Notes: generated from the sequence alone by a model not told the origin. A stretch of DNA of 48,660 nt from Candidatus Omnitrophota bacterium (GCA_018894435.1 JAHIPI010000056.1:1-48660); one strand, 5' to 3'. Counted from the first letter of the stretch, positions 1 to 9,275 are shown. Made by a program: numbers and translations.

Positions 1-1
1 A

Positions 2-25
2 CTCCGTAAGTTGTGGGCTCATTTA
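2..25 (-). repeat. End of composite hairpin repeat (copy C, partial)
   Basis: Read on the - strand, this stretch gives AAATGAGCCCACAACTTACG followed by GAG. It matches the left arm of the composite repeats at 16,294 (copy A) and 22,136 (copy B) with only a few mismatches. The rest of the element lies outside the window. It ends right at the rplY Shine-Dalgarno. Confidence 0.6.
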
Positions 26-38
26 GGAGCTAACAAAA

Positions 39-755
39 ATGGAAACAATTCAGCTTAATGCAGAAATAAGAGAGGCCGTAGGAAAAAAATCGACTAAGCA
101 GGCGAGGAATGCGGGATTGATCCCTGCCGTGGTATACAAAGAAGGCAAGGATACCGTGCACCTGAAGATCAATTCAAAGGAACTCATGACCGCCCTTAAG
201 ACGAAGGCGGGGGCAAACGTCCTTGTCAATCTTAAAATCGGCGGCGCGGCAAAGGAAAAGCGAAATGAGCGAACCGTGCTGATAAAAGAGATCCAGATCC
301 ATCCCTTAAAAGACAAGATCCTGCACGTTGATTTTCAGGAAATATCATTGAGTGAAAAGATGACATTTGATGTGCCGCTTGTGACGAAGGGCGAGGCGGA
401 AGGCGTAGTCAAAGACGAAGGCGTCCTTGAACACGTTCTTTGGGAACTTAAGATAGAATGTCTGCCTACCGCAATACCCGCAAAGATAGAAGTAGATGTC
501 ACGTCTCTTAAAATAGGCGATTCGATACTCGTAAAGGATATAGTGGTTTCGCCGGATGTTAAGATATTGAATGCGCCTGACCAGACGGTCATAACGGTCA
601 AGATGCCGCATGTTGAGGAGACCAAAGAAGAGGGTGTGGAAGAAGTCAGCGAACCCGAGCTTATCAGGGAAAAGAAGGAAAAAGAAGAAGCTGAGGGCGA
701 GGAAGAGGCCGCCGGCGAAGAGAAAAAAGAAGATAAGAAGGAAGAGAAGAAATAA
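39..755 (+). CDS. rplY: 50S ribosomal protein L25/CTC family (5S rRNA-binding)
   Basis: The product is 238 aa, the long CTC form of L25, which binds 5S rRNA in the large ribosomal subunit. The N-terminal part (about residues 1-95) has the L25 barrel pattern with the conserved GKKSTKQARNAGLIPAVVY stretch. It is followed by the CTC beta domain (about 96-190) and a very acidic/lysine-rich tail (about 195-238) that is low complexity and probably disordered. The ATG at 39 has a good Shine-Dalgarno AGGAG at 25-29. The gene is followed by a heptamer-repeat hairpin and then pth, the usual neighbour of rplY. The tail is longer than in most family members. Confidence 0.95.
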   Translation: METIQLNAEIREAVGKKSTKQARNAGLIPAVVYKEGKDTVHLKINSKELMTALKTKAGANVLVNLKIGGAAKEKRNERTVLIKEIQIHPLKDKILHVDFQEISLSEKMTFDVPLVTKGEAEGVVKDEGVLEHVLWELKIECLPTAIPAKIEVDVTSLKIGDSILVKDIVVSPDVKILNAPDQTVITVKMPHVEETKEEGVEEVSEPELIREKKEKEEAEGEEEAAGEEKKEDKKEEKK

Positions 756-761
756 AGTTAA

Positions 762-832
762 GCTATCAGTCATCAGCTATCAGCTATCAGCGAAGAAGCT
801 GAAGACTGAAGGCTGAAAGCTGAAAGCTGAAA
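762..832. repeat. Heptamer-repeat inverted repeat between rplY and pth
   Basis: The left half is built of repeated CAGCTAT units (about 762-792) and the right half of repeated GCTGAAA units (about 796-832). The two halves are imperfect reverse complements, so the transcript can fold into one long hairpin. The right half runs to within 2 bases of the pth start codon and leaves pth without a recognisable Shine-Dalgarno. Confidence 0.8.
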
Positions 833-833
833 A

Positions 834-1454
834 ATGAAACTTATAATCGGACTGGGCAATCCGGGGGAAAAGTACAGAGACACAAGGCATAACATAGGCG
901 CAAAAGTAGTGAAAGCGCTGGCGGGCAAAAACGCTATAAACTTAAGAAGAAAAAAGTACTTTTCCAGTTTTGGCGAAGGCAAGATAGGTGATGAAACCGT
1001 TCAGCTTATCCTGCCGATGACATATATGAATCTATCCGGAGAGGCCGTTATATCTATTGTAAAGGATAAGGGTATAGCGCTTTCCGATATTTTAGTAGTC
1101 TGCGATGACGCGGACCTCGAATTTGGCAGTATAAGGATGAGGCCTTTCGGCTCTGACGGAGGGCACAAGGGGTTGCGGTCCATAATAGAAAGAGTAGGGA
1201 CGGCTTCATTCGCGAGGCTGCGCATAGGAATAGGATCCGCCAGAGGCTGGTCCCCGCCACAAGGCGTAGGCGGGCACGGCGCCTCGGGCGGGAAAAGTAG
1301 AGTCCTTAAAGACTATGTTCTCAGGCCTTTTAACAGAGATGAGGCCAAAAAGATCGTAAAGGTCCAAGAGAAAGCGCTTCTTGCGGTACTATGCTGGATC
1401 AAAGACGGCATAGATAAGGCGATGAATAAATATAACGCCAATAGCCCAAAATGA
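834..1454 (+). CDS. pth: Peptidyl-tRNA hydrolase
   Basis: The 206-aa protein hydrolyses peptidyl-tRNA released from stalled ribosomes. It has the GLGNPGEKYRDTRHNIG signature with the catalytic His (about residue 20), the conserved TYMNLSG, and the CDDADL block with the catalytic Asp (about 93). The RLRIGIG motif is also present. Between RIGIG and the conserved DYVLRPF there is an extra Gly/Pro-rich segment (about residues 141-160) encoded by a CCCGCC/GGCGGG hairpin, apparently an in-frame repeat insertion. The gene follows rplY as in many bacteria. No clear Shine-Dalgarno is visible because a repeat occupies the upstream region. Confidence 0.96.
   Translation: MKLIIGLGNPGEKYRDTRHNIGAKVVKALAGKNAINLRRKKYFSSFGEGKIGDETVQLILPMTYMNLSGEAVISIVKDKGIALSDILVVCDDADLEFGSIRMRPFGSDGGHKGLRSIIERVGTASFARLRIGIGSARGWSPPQGVGGHGASGGKSRVLKDYVLRPFNRDEAKKIVKVQEKALLAVLCWIKDGIDKAMNKYNANSPK
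1253..1274. repeat. Hairpin module inserted in frame in pth
   Basis: CCCGCC (1253-1258) and GGCGGG (1269-1274) are perfect inverted arms around a 10-base loop. Arms and loop closely resemble the second hairpin of the composite repeat at 22,203-22,226. The encoded residues do not fit the conserved Pth alignment. Confidence 0.65.
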
Positions 1455-1468
1455 TGCCTATTTTAGTA

Positions 1469-1497
1469 TTGCCTTGAATAGTGCGGTGTGATAAGAT
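1469..1497 (+). promoter_or_regulatory. Candidate sigma70 promoter for the rpsF operon
   Basis: TTGCCT (1469-1474), a 17-base spacer, and TAAGAT (1492-1497) lie about 45 bases before the rpsF start codon. Confidence 0.5.
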
Positions 1498-1542
1498 AAA
1501 GAACGAAGACAGCGACCTCAACCATATTAGGAGGAAGTTACA

Positions 1543-1830
1543 TTGAATAAGTACGATGGTATATTCATATTCAAGCCGGATCTGTCGGAGAAGGACGTGG
1601 AGAGCGAGTACTCCAAAGCCGAAGAAATGATCCAAAAACACGGCGGGAAGGTAGAGAAAACCGAAAAATGGGGCAAGAAGAGGACGGCGTACGCCGTAAA
1701 GAAATTCCATGACGGATTTTTCCTTTACATCTTTTTTGAGGCCCCGCCCGAATCTATAAATGTCTTAACAGAACTCTTTAAACTGAACGTCAATATTTTA
1801 AGAGTGCAGTTTGTGAAGAAAGACGATTAA
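1543..1830 (+). CDS. rpsF: 30S ribosomal protein S6
   Basis: The 95-aa protein matches S6, which binds 16S rRNA together with S18 on the platform of the small subunit. It shows the YDGIFIFKPDLSE opening and the KWGKKRTAYAVKKFHDGFF core. The start codon is TTG at 1543, chosen because an excellent Shine-Dalgarno (AGGAGG, 1529-1534) sits 8 bases upstream. It begins the classical rpsF-ssb-rpsR-rplI operon, here extended by dnaB. Confidence 0.96.
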   Translation: MNKYDGIFIFKPDLSEKDVESEYSKAEEMIQKHGGKVEKTEKWGKKRTAYAVKKFHDGFFLYIFFEAPPESINVLTELFKLNVNILRVQFVKKDD

Positions 1831-1866
1831 AGAGCTTGCGGCGATACGGTATACAAAGGAGCTACA

Positions 1867-2334
1867 ATGGCTAATCTGAATAAAGTATTTCTGATAGGTA
1901 ATCTGACGCGAGACCCTGAATTGAGATATGTCCCCTCGGGAACAGCGGTGGCCAGCTTCGGGCTGGCGACCAATAGGACCTATACTGCAGCGTCGGGAGA
2001 AAAGAAGCAGGAGGTGTGTTTCGTAAGGATAGTCGTTTGGGGAAGGACAGCGGAGATATGCGGAGAGTATCTTTCTAAGGGAAGCCCCGCATTCATCGAA
2101 GGCAGGCTCCAGTACCGCGCATGGGATTCCCAAAACGGCGAAAAGAGAAGCACCCTGGAAGTAAGGGCGGAAAGGGTACAGTTTTTAGGTCGGAAAGAAA
2201 AAACGGGCGAAGCGCAGGCCGGGCAGGGTATTCCGGAAGAAGTAGAAAATATAAATCTGGATTCGGAAATAGCAGAGCCCAATATGGACACAGGATCAAA
2301 AACGAATAAGAGGAAAGACGAAGTTCCTTTTTAA
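1867..2334 (+). CDS. ssb: Single-stranded DNA-binding protein
   Basis: The 155-aa SSB has an N-terminal OB fold (about 1-105) with NKVFLIGNLTRDPELRYVPSG and FVRIVVWGRTAEICGEYLSKG, typical for ssDNA binding during replication and repair. A linker and a C-terminal tip ending in EVPF follow. That is a reduced form of the DDDIPF peptide that recruits partner proteins. An AAGGAG Shine-Dalgarno precedes the ATG. It lies between rpsF and rpsR as in most bacteria. Confidence 0.96.
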   Translation: MANLNKVFLIGNLTRDPELRYVPSGTAVASFGLATNRTYTAASGEKKQEVCFVRIVVWGRTAEICGEYLSKGSPAFIEGRLQYRAWDSQNGEKRSTLEVRAERVQFLGRKEKTGEAQAGQGIPEEVENINLDSEIAEPNMDTGSKTNKRKDEVPF

Positions 2335-2352
2335 ATTTTGGGAGAGAAAGAC

Positions 2353-2643
2353 ATGCCAGGAAGAATGATGATGAGGAGAGATTCCGAAGGACCGCCGAGA
2401 AGGCGCAAAGATTTCAAAAAGAGAGAGGGCACTTTTTTCAGGAAGAAGGTATGCAGGTTCTGCGGTGATAAACAAAAAGACATAGATTACAAAAATGTTT
2501 TACGCTTGCAGAAATTTCTGACCGAGAAAGGCAAGATAATACCTTCCAGGATATCCGGTAACTGCGCGAAGCACCAGCGCCGTTTGGCACGCTCCATAAA
2601 AAGGGCGCGCGCTATAGCGCTATTACCTTACGTAGCGGAATAA
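2353..2643 (+). CDS. rpsR: 30S ribosomal protein S18
   Basis: The 96-aa product contains the S18 core ([18 protein letters not shown], then [20 protein letters not shown] and [19 protein letters not shown]). A frame extension to a TTG at 2338 exists. The ATG at 2353 is preferred because GGAGAG at 2341-2346 is placed correctly for it. The arginine/methionine-rich N-terminus (residues 1-35) is longer than in Escherichia coli. The CxxC and the later CxxH form a probable zinc site, as in zinc-binding S18 variants. Confidence 0.95.
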   Translation: MPGRMMMRRDSEGPPRRRKDFKKREGTFFRKKVCRFCGDKQKDIDYKNVLRLQKFLTEKGKIIPSRISGNCAKHQRRLARSIKRARAIALLPYVAE

Positions 2644-2666
2644 ATAGTGTTTTAGAGAGGGCCAAA

Positions 2667-3110
2667 ATGAAGCTCATATTGATTAGCGACGTAGACAAAC
2701 TCGGCAAAATGGGCGACGTGGTAAATGTTGCGGACGGTTTTGCCCAGAATTACCTTTTGCCCAAGAATCTGGCGATAAAAGAGACAAAAGACTCACTCAG
2801 GGTGCTGGAAGAGAAAAAAAGAAAATATGCCAAGGAAATTCAGAAAGAAAAGGCAAAATTCGAGGAGATGGCAAAAAAGATAAGCGCCGCCTCTTTCACG
2901 ATATCTGTAGCATGCGGCGAAGAGGATAAACTTTTTGGCTCTGTTACGGCAGAAGATATCGCGGATGCCTTTTCTTTGGAAAATATTCAAATAGACAAAA
3001 AACAGCTTAATCTAAAAGAGCCGATAAAAAAACTGGGCGTTTACCAGGTTGAAGTAAAACTACATCCCGAAATAGTGATAGCAGCTAAGATCTGGGTAGT
3101 AAAGAAGTAG
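2667..3110 (+). CDS. rplI: 50S ribosomal protein L9
   Basis: The 147-aa protein has the standard length of L9. The N-terminal rRNA-binding domain carries LGKMGDVVNVADGFAQNYLL followed by PKNLAI. A long charged helix (about 50-85) links it to the C-terminal domain. It sits 23 bases after rpsR and 3 bases before dnaB, so all belong to one transcript. Confidence 0.96.
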   Translation: MKLILISDVDKLGKMGDVVNVADGFAQNYLLPKNLAIKETKDSLRVLEEKKRKYAKEIQKEKAKFEEMAKKISAASFTISVACGEEDKLFGSVTAEDIADAFSLENIQIDKKQLNLKEPIKKLGVYQVEVKLHPEIVIAAKIWVVKK

Positions 3111-3113
3111 TAT

Positions 3114-4478
3114 ATGGCAGAAAATAATATAACAACTCAAAAGTTCCATTTAGAGAAGATTCCGCCGCAGAACGTAGAAGCAGAAATGGCCGTTCTCGGC
3201 TCTATGCTTATAGAAGAATCTGCCGTAGGCAACGCCATTGAGCTTATAGATGTAGAATCTTTCTACAAAGAATCCCACCGTATAATATACCGCGTTATAA
3301 TCGACCTTTTTAGCAGAAATTCCGCGATAGATCTGATAACCGTGATAGAAGAGCTGCGCAAAAGAGGCGAGCTTGACTCCGCCTCCGGCGCGGCGTATAT
3401 TACTTCTCTGACATCATCCATTCCTACCGCCGCGAATATCGGATACTACGCCAAGATAGTGAAAGAGAAGGCCATTCTCAGGAACCTCATAAATAATGCC
3501 ACCGAAATAGTACAGGACTGCTACGAATCCACGAGCGACGCCGACGGCATACTGGATAAAGCGGAAAGGCTTATCTTTGATGTAAGTTCCAAAAAGATAG
3601 AACAGAAGACGGTCCTCTTAAAAGATATCATAAAAGACAGCATCGAGACCATAGATAACCTTTATCAGAGAAAAGAAAACATAACGGGTATACCGACGGG
3701 TTATCACGAGTTTGATATAAGGACCGCGGGGTTACAGCCTTCAGACCTGATCGTTATAGCGGGAAGGCCGTCAATGGGCAAGAGCGCCTTTGCCACCTGT
3801 ATCGCGGAATATGCCGGTGTAGTAGAAAAGATACCGGTTGCTTTTTTCAGCTTGGAAATGTCAAAGGAGCAGCTTGTGCAGAGAATGCTCTGTTCGCACG
3901 CAAGAGTCAATGCCCACAATGTGAGGACGGGGTTTTTATCGCAGGCCGATTGGCCGAGACTCGTTACAGCCGCGAGCAGGTTATCGGAAGCGCCCATTTA
4001 TATAGACGATACGCCGTCAATAAGCGTTCTGGAATTAAAAGCGAAGGCGCGGCGCTTAAAGGCCCAGCACGACATTAAACTGGTGGTTCTCGACTATATG
4101 CAGCTTATGAACGGCCCGGCAAAGTCGGAAAACAGGCAGCAGGAGATCTCCGAAATATCGAGGGCGTTAAAGGCCCTTGCGAGAGAGCTGGATGTCCCGA
4201 TTATAGCGATAAGCCAGCTCTCCAGAGCGGTAGAGCAAAGGCAGGATCACCGTCCGCAGCTTTCCGACCTGAGAGAGTCCGGCGCCATTGAGCAGGACGC
4301 GGATCTGGTAGTGCTTTTATTGAGAGAGGAATACTATACTCCAAACGCCGAGGATAAAAAGGGCCTCGCGGAGATTATAATAGCCAAACAGCGCAATGGT
4401 CCCGTAGGGACAGTAAACCTCACTTTCATAAGCGAATACACGCGCTTTGAAAACAGGTTTAAAGGAGAAGAAGAATAA
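3114..4478 (+). CDS. dnaB: Replicative DNA helicase DnaB
   Basis: The 454-aa protein has the N-terminal DnaB domain (PPQNVEAEMAVLGSML, about 18-120) and a RecA-like C-terminal ATPase. The Walker A is GRPSMGKSA (about 218-226), the Walker B region is VVLDYMQLM, and RESGAIEQDADLVVLL also matches. It is the hexameric fork helicase that recruits primase. No intein is present. The start lies 3 bases after rplI and the stop codon overlaps the bamA ATG (TAATG). Confidence 0.97.
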   Translation: MAENNITTQKFHLEKIPPQNVEAEMAVLGSMLIEESAVGNAIELIDVESFYKESHRIIYRVIIDLFSRNSAIDLITVIEELRKRGELDSASGAAYITSLTSSIPTAANIGYYAKIVKEKAILRNLINNATEIVQDCYESTSDADGILDKAERLIFDVSSKKIEQKTVLLKDIIKDSIETIDNLYQRKENITGIPTGYHEFDIRTAGLQPSDLIVIAGRPSMGKSAFATCIAEYAGVVEKIPVAFFSLEMSKEQLVQRMLCSHARVNAHNVRTGFLSQADWPRLVTAASRLSEAPIYIDDTPSISVLELKAKARRLKAQHDIKLVVLDYMQLMNGPAKSENRQQEISEISRALKALARELDVPIIAISQLSRAVEQRQDHRPQLSDLRESGAIEQDADLVVLLLREEYYTPNAEDKKGLAEIIIAKQRNGPVGTVNLTFISEYTRFENRFKGEEE

Positions 4479-6835
4479 TGCGCGTAAAAATTTATTTATC
4501 TTTATTTCTCATATCTTTTTTTATGCTGCTATGCCAGAATGTTTTACTTGCCGAGGCAGAAACGCCCGCCGAGAATGAGACAGCCGCTGCCGCAGTTTCC
4601 GAGAAAGTGGTTGTCGAAAATATAAAAGAGGTGAAGATAATAAACAATAAGATCGTCTCTACCCCCACTATTCGCTCAAAACTGAGGACTACCGAAAGCG
4701 CGCTCTTTTCGCAGGAAATATTGAACGAAGACCTGAAGAGGCTTTACGAAATGGGATTTTTTGAGGATATAGCCATAGATGTCAAAGAAGAACCCGATGG
4801 ATATATCGTCAGTTTTATAGTTTTGGAAAAACCTCTGGTCGAGGGCGTATTCTTTAAAGGCAATAAAGCCATGCCCGAGGCAAAATTAAAGACAGAAATA
4901 AGCACCAAGGCAGACGACATGCTTGACCTTTCAAAATTGAACCGCGACCTTACGGTCATAAGAAAATTATACGAAAGCCAGGGGTATCAGCTGGCGAACG
5001 TGGATTATACGATACAGAAGGACGAGGAATTAAACAGGGCCACGGTGACCTTTAACGTAAACGAAAAGCAGCGTATAAGGGTAAAAAGTATAACGTTCGC
5101 CGGTAATTATTCCGTAAAGCCGGAAGAGCTTTCCAAGTTGATGGTCACGAAAACGGAATTTTTGTTTTTTATCCAGCCGGGTTATTTTAAGACCGAAGAA
5201 TTTGAAAACGACATGGAGACTTTAAGGGCCTATTATCAGAGTATGGGATATCTTGACGTCGGGGTAGAGCCCGAATTTGATTATAATGCCGACGGGACCC
5301 AGATGTATATAACGGTCAAGATAGACGAAGGCAAGAAATACGTTGTCGGCGATATCGCAATAACCGGCGCCGAAAAATTTCCGGAATTTGACATAAGAAA
5401 TACCCTCAGGATGACGCCCGGTAAGCCATATAGCGAATTGGCAATGCGCGAGGATATTGTGGGCATACAGCAGTTCTATTATGATAAGGGATACATGAGC
5501 TGCGATATTACTCCGGATGCGCTTTTAGATGCGGCGACAGGGAATATAAATATCAGCTACGCCATAACCGAGGGAGAGCTGATTTACGTAGATAAGGTGA
5601 GGATACTGGGCAATACGAAGACCAGGGATATCGTAATAAGAAGGGAACTGCGCGCTTATCCGGGCGAGCCTTTCAACGGCTCTCAGATACGCAGGAGCAA
5701 AGAGAGGCTCTATAATCTCGGTTATTTCGAAGATGTTGTGTTTAATACGGAATCCGGCAGCGCGCCGGATAAAAAAGACCTTAACGTAAGCGTTAAAGAG
5801 ACCAAGACCGGTGAATTCTCGTTCGGCGGCGGCTATAGCTCCATAGACAGGCTGATAGGTTTTGTCCAGATAGAGCAGAGAAATTTCGACCTGCTTAATT
5901 TCCCTACCTTTACCGGCGGAGGGCAGAACCTAAACGTCAGGGCCGAATTAGGTATGGTCAGGCAGAATTATGTGGTCAGCTGGACGGATCCATGGATATT
6001 GGGGTTTCCGTATCTTTTTGGATTTGATTTTTACAGGACGGAGCACGCGAGGACGACAGACCTCGGATATCTTTTTGACGAAGCGCGGACAGGCGGCGAC
6101 TTCCGGCTTGGCAAGGAATTTACCGAACACTTAAGAGCCGACGCTATGTATAAGCTGGAGCTGGTCGACATATCCAATGTCCACGAAGATGCCGCTCAGG
6201 ATATAAAAAACGAAGACGGCAAGAACTGGTTAAGCAGGCTGTTTGGCGGCATAAGATACGATACGCGCGACAATGTTTACGTGCCCACAAGAGGATTTCT
6301 TTTGGGCGGTTCGCTTGAAAATGTAGGCGGATTTCTTGGAGGCGACAAGAACTTTTTAAAATACGGCGCGGATGGCGAAATATATTTCAATTTCTTTGAA
6401 AAGCGCATTGTACTTATGTTTGTAACCAGCCTGGATTTGATCCAGAAATACGGCGATACCTCCGAGGTTCCGATATACGAAAGGTTTTACGCCGGCGGCG
6501 CGACCACGATAAGAGGCTATAAGGAAAGATATGTAACCCCCAGAGACTCGGCGACGAACGAACCGCTGGGAGGCAACGCGCGCTTTTTGGCTACTCTAGA
6601 GGCGACTTTCCCGGTCTTTGAAGACTTAATAAAAGGAGCGCTCTTTGCCGATTCGGGAAATGTCTGGAAAGGTTTTTCGGATCTTGACGCGAAACTCCGA
6701 TATAGCATAGGGGCGGGCGTGAGGATCAAGACGCCGTTAGGGCCGGTAAAGCTTGATTACGGCTGGCCTCTTACCGAGAATTACGGAGACGCGAAGAGAG
6801 GGCGTTTCTACTTTTCGATGGCACATGGATTCTAA
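4478..6835 (+). CDS. bamA: Outer membrane protein assembly factor BamA
   Basis: The 785-aa protein has a signal peptide (about 1-27, hydrophobic LFLISFFMLLCQNVLLAEA) and five POTRA domains (about 45-420). An Omp85 beta barrel completes it. The family hallmark RFYAGGATTIRGY lies near residues 667-679 and the chain ends in phenylalanine, as expected for an outer membrane barrel. BamA folds and inserts other barrels into the outer membrane. It overlaps dnaB by one base and leads a bamA-skp-lpxD-lpxC-fabZ-lpxI block, the common gene order of diderm bacteria. Confidence 0.97.
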   Translation: MRVKIYLSLFLISFFMLLCQNVLLAEAETPAENETAAAAVSEKVVVENIKEVKIINNKIVSTPTIRSKLRTTESALFSQEILNEDLKRLYEMGFFEDIAIDVKEEPDGYIVSFIVLEKPLVEGVFFKGNKAMPEAKLKTEISTKADDMLDLSKLNRDLTVIRKLYESQGYQLANVDYTIQKDEELNRATVTFNVNEKQRIRVKSITFAGNYSVKPEELSKLMVTKTEFLFFIQPGYFKTEEFENDMETLRAYYQSMGYLDVGVEPEFDYNADGTQMYITVKIDEGKKYVVGDIAITGAEKFPEFDIRNTLRMTPGKPYSELAMREDIVGIQQFYYDKGYMSCDITPDALLDAATGNINISYAITEGELIYVDKVRILGNTKTRDIVIRRELRAYPGEPFNGSQIRRSKERLYNLGYFEDVVFNTESGSAPDKKDLNVSVKETKTGEFSFGGGYSSIDRLIGFVQIEQRNFDLLNFPTFTGGGQNLNVRAELGMVRQNYVVSWTDPWILGFPYLFGFDFYRTEHARTTDLGYLFDEARTGGDFRLGKEFTEHLRADAMYKLELVDISNVHEDAAQDIKNEDGKNWLSRLFGGIRYDTRDNVYVPTRGFLLGGSLENVGGFLGGDKNFLKYGADGEIYFNFFEKRIVLMFVTSLDLIQKYGDTSEVPIYERFYAGGATTIRGYKERYVTPRDSATNEPLGGNARFLATLEATFPVFEDLIKGALFADSGNVWKGFSDLDAKLRYSIGAGVRIKTPLGPVKLDYGWPLTENYGDAKRGRFYFSMAHGF

Positions 6836-6853
6836 CGAAAAAGGAGAAGGATA

Positions 6854-7375
6854 ATGAAGGCATTAAAAGTATTTTTGGCGGTGGTTCTTTTATCGGCGTT
6901 CATATTTTTTCAAGCAGCGCCGGTGCTTGCGAAAGATATCAAAATAGGCTATGTCTCACTCGGCAAGGCCTTTGATGAGTATGGAAAAACAAAAGAGGCG
7001 GATGCGGTGCTGGAAAAGAAGAGCAATGAAAAAGAAAAAGAGCGCGAGAAGATGGTAAATGAGATAAGCAAGCTCCGGGACGAACTGGAACTTTTGAACG
7101 AAAAATCCAAAAAGGATAAACAGGTAGTTATAGACGATAAACTGAAGAAATTGCAGGAGTTTGTCAACGCGACGAGAGAAGAGCTGGCGAAAGAGCGCGA
7201 CGAAATGGTCAAGGATATAGTTCGGGAAATAGACAAAGTCATACAGGATTACGGAAAAGCAAACGGTTATACGGTCATACTGAATGACAGGGTCCTCGTC
7301 TACGGCGAAGATGCCCTTGACGTTACTCAGGATATCGTAGATATATTGAATAAAAGTGCAGGTAAGCGCAGGTAG
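6854..7375 (+). CDS. skp: Periplasmic chaperone Skp/OmpH family
   Basis: The 173-aa protein has a signal peptide (about 1-26, ending VLA-KDI) and the OmpH opening [16 protein letters not shown] long Lys/Glu-rich coiled coil (about 45-130) forms the tentacles that hold unfolded outer membrane proteins. The C-terminal strand ([14 protein letters not shown]) closes the body of the chaperone. AAGGAGAAGG precedes the ATG. It follows bamA by 18 bases, its usual place. Confidence 0.93.
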   Translation: MKALKVFLAVVLLSAFIFFQAAPVLAKDIKIGYVSLGKAFDEYGKTKEADAVLEKKSNEKEKEREKMVNEISKLRDELELLNEKSKKDKQVVIDDKLKKLQEFVNATREELAKERDEMVKDIVREIDKVIQDYGKANGYTVILNDRVLVYGEDALDVTQDIVDILNKSAGKRR

Positions 7376-7385
7376 GAAAATTATA

Positions 7386-8411
7386 ATGGCGATTACAGTT
7401 AAAGAGATAGCCGAACTTATAAAAGGCGAACTGGTGGGCGACGGCTCTCTTGAGATCACTGGCGTTTCGGGTGTAGAAGATGCCGCAAAGGGCGAGATAA
7501 CTTTCATAGAAAGCCCCAAGTTCAAAGACCGCGTCCTCAAGACGAACGCATCATGCATAATCGCGTCGTTTGACTTAGAAGGCGTTGATAAGCCGGTCAT
7601 AAAATGCAAAAATCCCTCTTTAGCCGTAACAAAAATAATAGAATCACACTTTCCACAAAAGATAAACCATCCGCGCGGCATAGCCAAAAGCGCAGTTATC
7701 GGTAAAAACGTGAAACTTGCGAAGGATGCCGCCATTGGGGCAAATGCTGTCATAGAAGATAACGCATCTATAGGAGACAAAAGCGTTATCTATCCTTTGG
7801 CGTATATCGGCGAAGGCGTGACTATAGGTAAAAATACCGTCATATACCCCAATGTCACCATACGCGAGCGAGTCACGGTCGGAGATAATGTCATTATACA
7901 CGGAGGCGCGGTCATAGGGGCGGACGGTTTCGGTTTTACAAAAGATGGAGCTACGCTTCGCAAGATACCGCAGACGGGCACAGTCGAGATACAGGACAAT
8001 GTTGAAATAGGCGCATGCGTTACTATAGACAGGGCGAGATTCGGGAAGACCGTTATAGGTAAAGGATCCAAAATAGACAACCTTGTTCAGATAGCGCACA
8101 ATGTGAAGATCGGAGAGAGCAGCATTATTGTCGCTCAGGTCGGAGTGTCCGGAAGCGTGAATATAGGCAACAATGTCATGCTGGGCGGTCAGGTCGGCAT
8201 AACAGACCATGTAGATATAGGTGACAACGTAATGGTAGCGGCAAAAGGTGGTGTCACCAAATCGATCCCCCCAAATACCATAATGAGCGGTATGCCCGCA
8301 AGGCCTCATCATCTGACGAAGAGGCTTATTGCATACATAGACAATCTGCCCAAGACGGCCGAGCGGCTGGATGAAATAGAAGAGAAGCTCAAGGGCCTTC
8401 TTAATAAATAA
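7386..8411 (+). CDS. lpxD: UDP-3-O-acylglucosamine N-acyltransferase
   Basis: The 341-aa protein is LpxD, the third step of lipid A synthesis. It starts with the uridine-binding domain ([13 protein letters not shown], about residues 38-50) and continues with left-handed beta-helix hexapeptide repeats (about 100-300). The catalytic His is in [14 protein letters not shown], and a short C-terminal helix follows. The open frame begins at 7356. The ATG at 7386 is chosen because AGGAAA lies in front of it and the family start motif [11 protein letters not shown] begins there. Confidence 0.95.
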   Translation: MAITVKEIAELIKGELVGDGSLEITGVSGVEDAAKGEITFIESPKFKDRVLKTNASCIIASFDLEGVDKPVIKCKNPSLAVTKIIESHFPQKINHPRGIAKSAVIGKNVKLAKDAAIGANAVIEDNASIGDKSVIYPLAYIGEGVTIGKNTVIYPNVTIRERVTVGDNVIIHGGAVIGADGFGFTKDGATLRKIPQTGTVEIQDNVEIGACVTIDRARFGKTVIGKGSKIDNLVQIAHNVKIGESSIIVAQVGVSGSVNIGNNVMLGGQVGITDHVDIGDNVMVAAKGGVTKSIPPNTIMSGMPARPHHLTKRLIAYIDNLPKTAERLDEIEEKLKGLLNK

Positions 8412-8423
8412 AGCACTTACATT

Positions 8424-9275
8424 ATGAGGCTTCAAAGGACGATAAAAAATCCCGTAACTTTGGAAGGAAGGGGCATCCATACAGGCTCCAAGGTAAAAAT
8501 CACAATAAAAAGCGCCCCTCCCGATGAGGGCATACACTTTGTAAGAAAAGACCTTAAGACTTCTTCCCGCCTTTTGGCAGATGTGTCGAACCTGCGCGAT
8601 TATTCAAATAAGTTGAGATGCACATCTTTAGGAAAGGGCAGCGCGGGCGTTCATACAATAGAGCACCTCTTGGCCGCCCTTTATGGTTTGAGCGTAGATA
8701 ACGCGGATATCGAAATAGATAACGCGGAGCCGCCGGCCCTTGACGGGAGCGCTTCAGAGTATGCCGCGGCTATAAAAATGGCTGGCAGCGTAGAGCAGGA
8801 TAGAAAAAGAAAAGAACTTTTACTAAAAGATATTGTTTGGGAAGAAATGAGGGGTTCTTTTTTAATAGCTCTTCCGTACGCGGGTTTTAAGATATCATAT
8901 TTGCTTCATTATAGCGGCGCCAATTTGTCGTCGGAATACGCCGAATTTTCATTTGATTCCGAAAAAGAGAAAGAAAAGATATTTTTAGATGAAATAGCTC
9001 CCGCCAGGACATTCTGTCTTTATAAGGAAGTTTTTTTAATAAAGGCGTTGGGGCTCGCGAAAGGGGTGGGGCTGGGGAACGCGCTTGTTATAAAAGACGG
9101 CAAGCCGATAAAAAATAAATTTCGCCTAAAGGATGAGCCGGCGCGCCATAAGATATTGGACCTTTTGGGCGACCTCGCGCTTTTAAACAAAGACATAAAG
9201 GCGCATATAATTGGGATTAAAAGCGGCCATTCGCTGAATAGAAAATTATTAAAAAAGCTGGAAAGGGGTATTTGA
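8424..9275 (+). CDS. lpxC: UDP-3-O-acyl-N-acetylglucosamine deacetylase
   Basis: The 283-aa protein is LpxC, the zinc-dependent committed step of lipid A synthesis. It has GRGIHTG near the start and a zinc His in TIEHLLAALYGL. LDGSASEYAAAI and the DEPARHKILDLLGDLALL block with the other zinc ligands His and Asp are also present. It is slightly shorter than the roughly 305 aa of the Escherichia coli enzyme. Its TGA overlaps the fabZ ATG by one base, which suggests coupled translation. In some lineages the two are fused. Confidence 0.96.
   Translation: MRLQRTIKNPVTLEGRGIHTGSKVKITIKSAPPDEGIHFVRKDLKTSSRLLADVSNLRDYSNKLRCTSLGKGSAGVHTIEHLLAALYGLSVDNADIEIDNAEPPALDGSASEYAAAIKMAGSVEQDRKRKELLLKDIVWEEMRGSFLIALPYAGFKISYLLHYSGANLSSEYAEFSFDSEKEKEKIFLDEIAPARTFCLYKEVFLIKALGLAKGVGLGNALVIKDGKPIKNKFRLKDEPARHKILDLLGDLALLNKDIKAHIIGIKSGHSLNRKLLKKLERGI

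Noticed and set aside
335-816. Open frames overlapping the acidic tail of rplY on both strands
   Set aside because: They result from the purine-rich Lys/Glu codons and the heptamer repeat. They have low complexity and no start signals.
6956-8537. Long open frames on the - strand opposite skp, lpxD and the lpxC start (274 and 297 codons)
   Set aside because: They mirror strongly supported genes on the + strand, have no family motifs, and their translations look like shadow sequence.
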